From Gnetum montanum (Eukaryota > Streptophyta > Gnetopsida > Gnetales > Gnetaceae), in contig MNCI01026517.1 of assembly GCA_015680685.1 (NCBI GenBank), positions 164,430 through 228,429 of the forward strand: a stretch of 64,000 nt of DNA. Reading direction: 5' to 3'. Made by a program: the position numbers and the translations under genes. Positions 57,601 through 64,000 of the stretch are shown here, one piece after another (within the stretch, counting starts at the first letter, position 1; each line of letters opens with the position of its first letter). The notes under the pieces are model-generated. The model was not told the DNA's origin and searched no databases. It worked only from the letters and a program-made list of their open reading frames with translations.

Positions 57601-57989
57601 GAAATTTTGTGATTCCTAGAATCTAGCCTTGACAAAATACCTCCAAAGATGTATGTAGGCCCATCTTAGGTAACCAAGATTTACTTTATTGAATTTTATT
57701 TGGTGAGAGCCTTATGCATTGCCCTTTTTGACTCATTGATGCATTACTTCATTCTTGATTCATGTAGGACCAAATGAGAATGTAGGACCTAGCGGGGCAG
57801 TAGATAAAGACACCGTTGAAGATCCATATCCTGTTGAAAACATTTTTTCTTTGAAATATAACCCTTGTTGTTAGGCAATGTTGCATTCTAAGTATGGACT
57901 CAAGTTTGGACTATATATATTTGTAGTTTAATGAAACGTGAGATGCTTGTCTTATTTTCTTTTGTTAATATTTTTTGTTAATGTACTTG

Positions 57990-58260
57990 GACCTATTGTG
58001 TGCCCCATGCTCTAGTTTAAGGCCATTCTAGGCCATACAATAGTTTAAGGCCATTTCGGACCATGGATAGTTTAAGGCCATTTCGAGCCATCGCTAGTTT
58101 AGGGCAATTCTAGGCCATGGCTAGTTTAAGGCCATTTTGAGCCATCGCTAGTTTAAGGCAATTTCAGGTCATCTCTAGTTTAAGGCCATTTTTGGCCATT
58201 GCTAGTTTAGGAACATTTTGGGCTAAGGGGTAGTTTCAGGCCATTTTAGGCCCTAGGCAA
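57990..58260 (-). repeat. GGCC stem-loop repeats between E3 protease and antisense gene
   Basis: About nine units; on the element strand GGCCCGAAATGGCCTTAAAC plus TAG and variants. Same unit as 26140-26335 in E2. Confidence 0.85.
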
Positions 58261-58386
58261 TATAGATAGCATGAAAAGCAACATGATGTAAAATTGAAAC
58301 TATACAAACAAGAAATTGTACAAAAAAAGATGTTAAAAAAATAAAAGATGCTCAAATTAACTTGGTAGTGGGCCCTAATTATGTAA

Positions 58387-58985
58387 TTATTTCCTAACAT
58401 GGTGCGAGTTAGGCAAGGCATACAGCCTGGAAGACTTGAGATGATATTCTTCTAAGCTATCATCCACCATTTGAAAGGGCAATTCAGCCCACATAGTTTC
58501 TTCATGTAAGTTGGTGATTTTGGCCAACTCAATTACTAAACATTGGATTTCAGTATCGATAGGTGAAATTTCTTCAGAGATTTCTATCTTTGATCCTTGC
58601 TCCATGTTTATATTGTTTATAGCCTAAGAGGCTACATCATCACCGAAGATCACCACCTCTCCACTTGCATAGAGTAGGTGGATTTCTGGTGTATAGGTGA
58701 GGAGAAAGACCTTAATTGGCCCAACCACAATCTTCCCAAGATCATGTTAAACTTGGGCATCTCCTCTACCACAATAAATTCTACATTTGTAGGAAACTGG
58801 TCCCCTACCACAAAATTAATAGTAATAGTTCCTTTAACCACAACATGTACCTCGTTGAATGAATTTAAATAGGAAGTCACTGTGGGATTGATTTGATCCA
58901 CTAGGCCCAACTTGTCAACAATGGGGACTGAGATCACATTGGTTGCAACTCTATCATCGACATGCACCCTAAAAATCTTGTAATG
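58387..58985 (-). pseudogene. pro: E3 aspartic protease and conserved tail
   Basis: Minus strand: FRVHVDDRVATNVISVPIV (active-site region, D-D-R in place of D-S/T-G), VVVKGTITIN, and MILGRLWLGQLR (second hairpin). A tail with NLHEETMWAELPFQMVDD at 58440-58520 matches E2. The protease frame is open for about 105 codons. The lost Gly would disable it. Confidence 0.78.
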
Positions 58986-60095
58986 ACCTACACGAATTAT
59001 TATAAATATGGGAGCAGTTGTTACTTGATCCTTTTTAAGGTCAACTTTAATAGTTTAATCATGGAAAATTAGATGAGTTGGCTAGGGTTCTACCACCATA
59101 GATGGAAGCATAATTGCATGGATGGCTCTCTCCTTGGTTGGCATGTTTTCACTAATAGGGATAGATGCCAGCATACAAACCAAAGCCTAATGGTGGGCTG
59201 CGAAAGTCATTATTAAATCATACAAGATTAGCATTGTATTTTTTTGTTTCAAAGCTTGTCTAACTTGTGAAAGAACATCTAGAAATTCCTGCCCACTATC
59301 TAGTTGTTTGCCAATTTTTTCTTCTTCTATACATCCTAAAAGAAGAATCTCCCGAGGAGGAGTGGCTTTGGATTGGACAATGAGCTTTTTGGATCACGGG
59401 GCAATGGTTACATATGTGTGTCAATACCAGTGGCTTTTGATGATGAGGTCATAGGAACTGCTGACAAGGGTGTGGGCTTCAGGGGGCCCAATGTAGTGTG
59501 TTCTCTAACCAACTTATCTACTAAGTGTTCATCACATTTCCTTGGATGAGAAGGCTATGATGCAGTTCCCACCATTGGACTTTGAATAATTAGTGAATGT
59601 GTATGCTTTGGTACCCTTATAATGAATAGTGACTATGTTGTTGGGGTAGTGCATTAAGCGACATTTACTATGAAAGGGGTAATGGGCCCCTCTAATGACA
59701 TCTTAATGAAAAAATGGGATTATTTATAAAGTGTTGTTGAAACCTCAGCCCTTTGAGAAAGCACATGAACCAAAAATGACTTGTTTGTGGACTCAATATT
59801 ATCATCAATGCTAATAGCATTGATAGTATAGCCTACACTATTGGTGTTCAATGGGTCTTTGTAAACATTCATCGACTAGTTTTCAGGTGGGATAGGACTA
59901 GTTTCATCGAGAACCAGCTTACCTTGATCAATCATGCATTGAACATCATCTTTTAATCCTAGGAAATAGTTATTATCATGACCACACAATTGGTGATAGT
60001 TACAGAAGGAGGCTCATTAGGTGTGGCTACAAAGGAGTCATGAAGTAGTTCACAATATCTCTCGTGCCACTTATGGGCCTCTACTAACATTTTCT
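58986..60095 (-). pseudogene. gag: E3 gag-pro linker with zinc-knuckle-like motif
   Basis: Minus-strand reading gives NYHQLCGHDN..LKDDVQCMIDQG (about 59920-60010), the Tat gag knuckle with one Cys changed, then VYKDPLNTNSVGYTIN and DKLVREHTTLGPPE (59470-59540), conserved with E2. Further on PPREILLLGC, then AAHH and ENMPTKERAIHA. Many stops. Confidence 0.68.
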
Positions 60096-61930
60096 TAAAC
60101 TAAATTTTCCCAACATTCAAAAATTTCTCCAATAGCTCCAATAGTTTAGTTAGAAATGTAGTATATTTGAAGTGATCCTTACACTCAAAATTTGGCCTTG
60201 GCGTAGCTTGTGCCATGGTCGTCGATGCTGCAGGTTGGCTAACCCCTGTGTTGCTAAAGCTTGGTGCTTTGGTAGCAATGGTTGTGGTTTTATGAACTTT
60301 GGTAATTTTTTTGTTGTTGGTCTTAGTTTCATTGGCCACAATAGAAATAGTGGCCTTTCCCTTCTCTTTTTCCTTCTTTACATGTACATTTTTGTAAGTC
60401 ACGTAGGCTAGGTCTTTACTTGCTTCTGTTGCATCTTGTATACCTTTTGTTTGCATGAAAGCTTGACTAAGGGAACATGGCACCAAGTAGTATCACTTAG
60501 ATTTAATGAAATAATTTACAATGCCTTTAAAAATAGTGAGTAAATGTGATTCGACAATTGGTTCACAGATTTCATTCAGAGCTGCACTCCAGTGTTGTAT
60601 AAATTTTTGATTAGGTTCTAATGGTTCTTGCTTGACATTCATAAGTTGATCTAAGGTAACTTCTAGCTTCAATTTATACTTGGAGCAAGTCACAAATTGG
60701 CTCAACAATTCCTCTAACATTGAAATTTATGTGCGAGGAAGTGTGTGATACCAATCCAAAGCCTTACTAGTCAATGACATGGTGAAAACACAAATGATGG
60801 CATGTGGTCATGGCTGTAATAACAAGGATTTAGATCTGAAGGTAACCAAGTGGGCATTTGGATCACCCTCTCCATTGTATCTTGTAAACTTAGGAAGTTG
60901 TACCCTAGAGGTAGCATAAGTAAAGGAACAATTGGACTGATTGGGTCATCATGGTAAAAGTTCATTACTTGGACTATTTCGGGGCTGGAAAATTTAAGCT
61001 GCTTAACTTCATCCATGAGGGCATGGACAAGTTGAAAGGCTTGGTCCAATCCTCAAGGTGTTATAGGAGGTTGTAAAAATTGGACTACTTGTGGGGCCGC
61101 TAGAGCAACCATCATTGGAGGTGTTGTTGATGCAGCAACCAGTCCCATCAGAGGTGCTATTGGAGCAGCTCTTATTGGTGGCACTACCTAAGTAGCCCAT
61201 AGCACAATGGATGGTGCTACTGGAATAGCTACCATTGGTGGTTCCATGGGGATGGTTACATGTCTAGTTGCTAGAGCATCCCAGAACCCCATGGTTGGTT
61301 GTACCACATGTGACACTTGATACATGTGGGAATGCACATATTGTGGCATTTAAGACACTTGAACCGTAGGAAATGATGTTGCTATCCGCCATGCGGTTGA
61401 GGTTGGGCCTACTACTGATGGTTGAATGGGTATAGAAGAGGTAATAGAAGTAGGACTTATATACAATTGTGATGTGGGCATGGTATGCACATAAGGTAGT
61501 GTAGGTGTCATAGACATTGGTTGTGCAACTTGAATGGAGTAAGAAGGAATGATAAAGGGGAATGAAGTCAAAGGCCCTGCATGCTATTGTGATGACATCA
61601 TTTGATGACTACCCATCACCAAGGAGGGTTTGGGGTGTGGTAGTGTCATGGTAGTCACAAAAGAAGCAGAAGATTGTGACTGGTTTCAATGAAAGATGGA
61701 AATAGACTTAGCAGCTATGGTATAGATGAGGCCGCCACCCTCAGAGTGGGATTCTAACTCTTCTTGCCCATCATGAAGAGTTCATAATAGTGAGACACTA
61801 TGTCTCATTCTCTTGACCCACCCAATTGCACAAGTTGGTTTAAAATACATTGAAATGTTTCAGTGAGTACGATGATGGTCTCAGGAGTAGGAAGAAACTC
61901 CCTTCCATTCCAGTGGATAATTTCAAAATT
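60096..61930 (-). pseudogene. gag: E3 gag
   Basis: N-terminus at the right: HWNGREFLPTPETII and TETFQCILNQLVQLG (61800-61930). Then a Pro/Thr/Ser/Met-rich part (61050-61640), GLDQAFQLVHALMDEVKQLK (61000-61055), the capsid-like core (YNGEGDPNAHLVTFRSK, LEELLSQFVTCSKYKLKLEV, 60500-60890) and a Lys-rich end (VKKEKEKGKA, 60340-60390). Same order and close similarity to E2 gag. Few stops in the core. Confidence 0.87.
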
Positions 61931-62626
61931 ATGTTTTTTCTTGAATTCGTGATGATCTAATGGTAGGCTTGCTTAGATCTTTGCACATAAGAAGTTGCAT
62001 CACTCTTTGTCACGAGGCATATGTTTGGGTAATTGATGTTTTAGTTGAAGAGACTACCATGGTATCCATACTAGGCTAAGTGGTTACTCTTGATCCATTC
62101 CATGTTGTAGGGGATGATCTATTTCCAAGCCTAAGGTGGTAGGCAAGGTGTTAGGTGGATTCATTTTTGTTGTATTAAAGAGGACATGCACAATATAGCA
62201 ATTAATGGAAAATGGTGAAATATAGTAACTTTTGAGCTAATGTGTGTAAATAGCTAGGAATGAGAAAGTCTAAAGGAACTACCAAGAATAGTAGTTTACA
62301 CTGTTACACTATGCTGGGGGGAAACTACTATGCTTGAGAAAAGTGCTACGCTATAGGTGTTATGCTATTCATGCTATGCTATGAAGAACATAGAAAGTGT
62401 AATGTAGTAGATAATTCTCAGCTTTTCATCCTACGTGGTTCTAGTGGAACTACCAACATGGATCGATATACACTGACGTAGATGTAGACCACTCCTATGT
62501 TGGCCTAAGAGCTAGCTATTACTGTAGTAGGTCCACAGAGGCATTATTTCTACGCTAGCTTGTTGCTACCAACATGGGTGTAGAAAGCATGTAGGACTAC
62601 CCATAGCACATAGAACAAAGGTTCAT
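61931..62626 (-). other. E3 leader
   Basis: Untranslated leader between primer site and gag. Includes a GCTATGC-rich stretch at 62300-62400. No ORF is supported. Confidence 0.55.
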
Positions 62627-62645
62627 GCCCTCCTTCTAGTATCGA
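62627..62645 (-). promoter_or_regulatory. E3 primer binding site
   Basis: Minus strand TCGATACTAGAAGGAGGGC, a diverged form of the E2 site TGGTGCTAGAATGAGGGC, four bases from the LTR end at 62650. Confidence 0.45.
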
Positions 62646-62649
62646 AAAC

Positions 62650-64000
62650 TATAGCGTCCGAAAACCTTGGTGGCTGGAACACTAAGAGGTTTCCAGCTGC
62701 ACAATCTAACCTTGAGTCCACAGGAGGGCGATGTTAGGGAAAATGGAAATTTGATGCCCTAAGTGATCTAGTCAATCAATCAGGGACTTACGTGGTGTCA
62801 AATAACCATTCATAGATAATGAATTTTAAGCATCACATATAATATTTTGACATAAGTACGCATACAACATGTATAGTAGCAAGAGAATATGAGCATAGGT
62901 GCATATGATAATACAAAGAAATAGACATGCTAGCAATTTAAAATACTATAGAAAAGAATGAAATGAGGGTGTGAGTCAAGGAATGCACTGCCCCAAGATT
63001 GGGGGACCTGGCTTTTGGTTGAATGATGTGTACAATTGGTGTGCAACGTAGACAGAAATAGCTGGGCAGCAGGGAAATATGGTCACGTTCTCTAGAGTGA
63101 TGTAGATGTGGTGTTGATAGGCATGGAGGAATGGATGTTTGTTGGTCTGAGAGTTTCTATGCTATGCCTAGGCAAGTGTCATCTTTAGGTGTGGGAGTGG
63201 AACAAGGAATTGGAAGACTAATGCCAGAATTTGCCGCTCATCAACCTTCTAGTTGTCAATCTTCTCCTAGAGCCAATTGCAAAAGCCAACCCTTAGAATG
63301 TTATTTACTAGGGTATTTATAGAGCTAGGGTTGGGGGAGAGACATGGTTTGGATACCATGTGTCCTAGGTCTGATGTAGCATGAACATGGATGTGTCACA
63401 TGGTGTGATACACTCAATGTGTTGTGCTATGCTGATGTGCTACTTTGAATGGAACAAGAATAGGAACCATAAATCTACAAAGTTGTGACCATATTGCCCA
63501 TACCGCATGTGCCAAAATCTAAAGAATCACCCTATTTTACAAAAAATGCCTACAACAAATGCAAAGTGGAGCTTGCACTCTAGAACTATGTCTTCCCTCC
63601 TCTTCCAAGTAGGGTCAAGCATAGGGACAACTTTTGGGGATCAACAAGGGCTATAAAAAATAAACCAAACTACTGATCTTGGCTATTGAGGAGATGTCGG
63701 AGTAGAAATGACTATCGATGATGAGTTCTGGAACTTCTAGAGATGTCTTAAGGCTTCTTCTCAAGTCTTATGCTATCTACACTATCTAGCATAGTTGAGT
63801 AGCATAGACACTAGCCTGCTACATTGTACTATGCTACACAATGTAGCACAACATAGCACACATTTGTTAATAAATTTTGTTAAAATATGAGAGCACCATT
63901 TTGAGACCCAACAAGGCAAGCAACTTCAATAATTGGCAATCATGCCTTTCATGTCGAAAGAACCTAAGACCTCCCAATTTCATTCTTGAGACAGTTTTAA
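62650..64000 (-). repeat. E3 5' LTR (cut by the window end)
   Basis: Plus-strand left border TATAGCGTCCGAAAACC. Matches the 3' LTR from its U5 through the TATA (63311-63325) to the first U3 palindrome (63770-63860). The last bases of the window correspond to about 46280 in the 3' LTR. The 63-codon frame at 63131-63322 is not a gene. Confidence 0.88.

Larger units (their letters stand above)
53040..57960 (+). pseudogene. Antisense intron-containing gene of E3 (complete extent)
   Basis: Best view of the gene. Exon 1 to 53258 with RQWCVGV and LPMWMKGSAPCD. Introns: 53259-54217, 54650-54733, 55009-55096, 56149-56238, 56558-56618, 56760-56848, 57670-57767, all GT..AG. Exon 2 holds the HAD-like domain: start MLKPIFIVIKLVGVLSF (ATG 54222), WF then a stop then EGMQEFLEFL, a frameshift, VIVWSHLSTKIASVL, and YNTLFIARHMGTFF..NPPW. 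Then DGLHDKEGALALAQ, NPSIPP.., LFLDLFGTPSDGLP, CYNWAKYLLEGLQSKIVRLH, an acidic EEE-rich exon, PWIETPNKFTFMEGVVDDMI, and a charged C-terminus (NEATYKVIE, DWKDYTAKVYEWG). Several TAG/TAA stops and one frameshift: not functional now. Roughly 750-850 codons in the intact form. Confidence 0.75.
44975..64000 (-). mobile_element. Near-complete Tat/Ogre-type element E3 (about 20 kb)
   Basis: Minus-strand element with both LTRs recognisable: 3' LTR 44975-47085 (2111 bp) and 5' LTR from 62650, running off the window. Comparison of the two suggests about 0.8 kb is missing on the right. Between them, right to left: leader, gag, protease, GGCC repeats, antisense gene (plus strand), GGTC repeats, RT to integrase, repeats, 3' UTR, palindrome. 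All coding parts carry stops. It is the best template for the whole element plan. Confidence 0.92.

Noticed and set aside
60172-60411. Plus-strand ORF of 79 codons
   Set aside because: Shadow of the gag frame on the other strand.

Overview
The window is transposable-element DNA from a plant with a large genome. No ordinary host gene, rRNA or tRNA gene is visible. The evidence is Ty3/gypsy polyproteins of the Tat/Ogre type (reverse transcriptase, RNase H, a second 'archaeal-type' RNase H, integrase), long LTRs, and decay by C-to-T changes at CG and CHG sites as expected of methylated plant DNA. A conifer or other large-genome seed plant would fit, but the species cannot be read from the sequence. 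Four single N bases mark assembly joins.

Layout. 1-10612: 3' part of a plus-strand Tat element (E1). 10618-12152 and 12153-14051: 5' parts of two minus-strand relatives (M2, M), nested in each other and in an older integrase fragment (E1c, 14052-16777), whose 3' LTR (LTR A, 16778-19081) abuts a second LTR (LTR B, 19082-21309). LTR B starts a plus-strand element (E2, to 35073) that is cut off inside integrase. 35074-44974: AT-rich older debris, including a related minus-strand LTR, a Ty1/copia RNase H remnant, a Met-tRNA-type primer site with a gag remnant, and an unidentified coiled-coil reading frame. 44975-64000: a near-complete minus-strand element (E3) of about 20 kb whose 5' LTR runs off the window.

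Element plan, read the same way in E1, E2 and E3: LTR, primer site, leader, gag with a zinc-knuckle-like motif, protease, stem-loop repeats, a gene on the opposite strand, more stem-loop repeats, RT-RNaseH-aRNaseH-integrase, stem-loop repeats, 3' UTR, a palindrome at the polypurine tract, LTR. The RT part begins just after a conserved 3' splice site, so the middle block with the antisense gene probably lies inside the element's own intron, as described for Ogre elements.

The most interesting content is the antisense gene. It has its own TATA box and at least six to seven introns at matching places in E1 and E3. It encodes an FCP1/NIF-like HAD-phosphatase fold in which the catalytic aspartates are replaced in all three copies, followed by a conserved middle domain, an acidic Glu-rich linker and a charged C-terminal part. 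Extra antisense ORFs are known in Tat elements; I do not know of a described one with this domain. All element copies carry stops or frameshifts, so this is a fossil record and not an active system.
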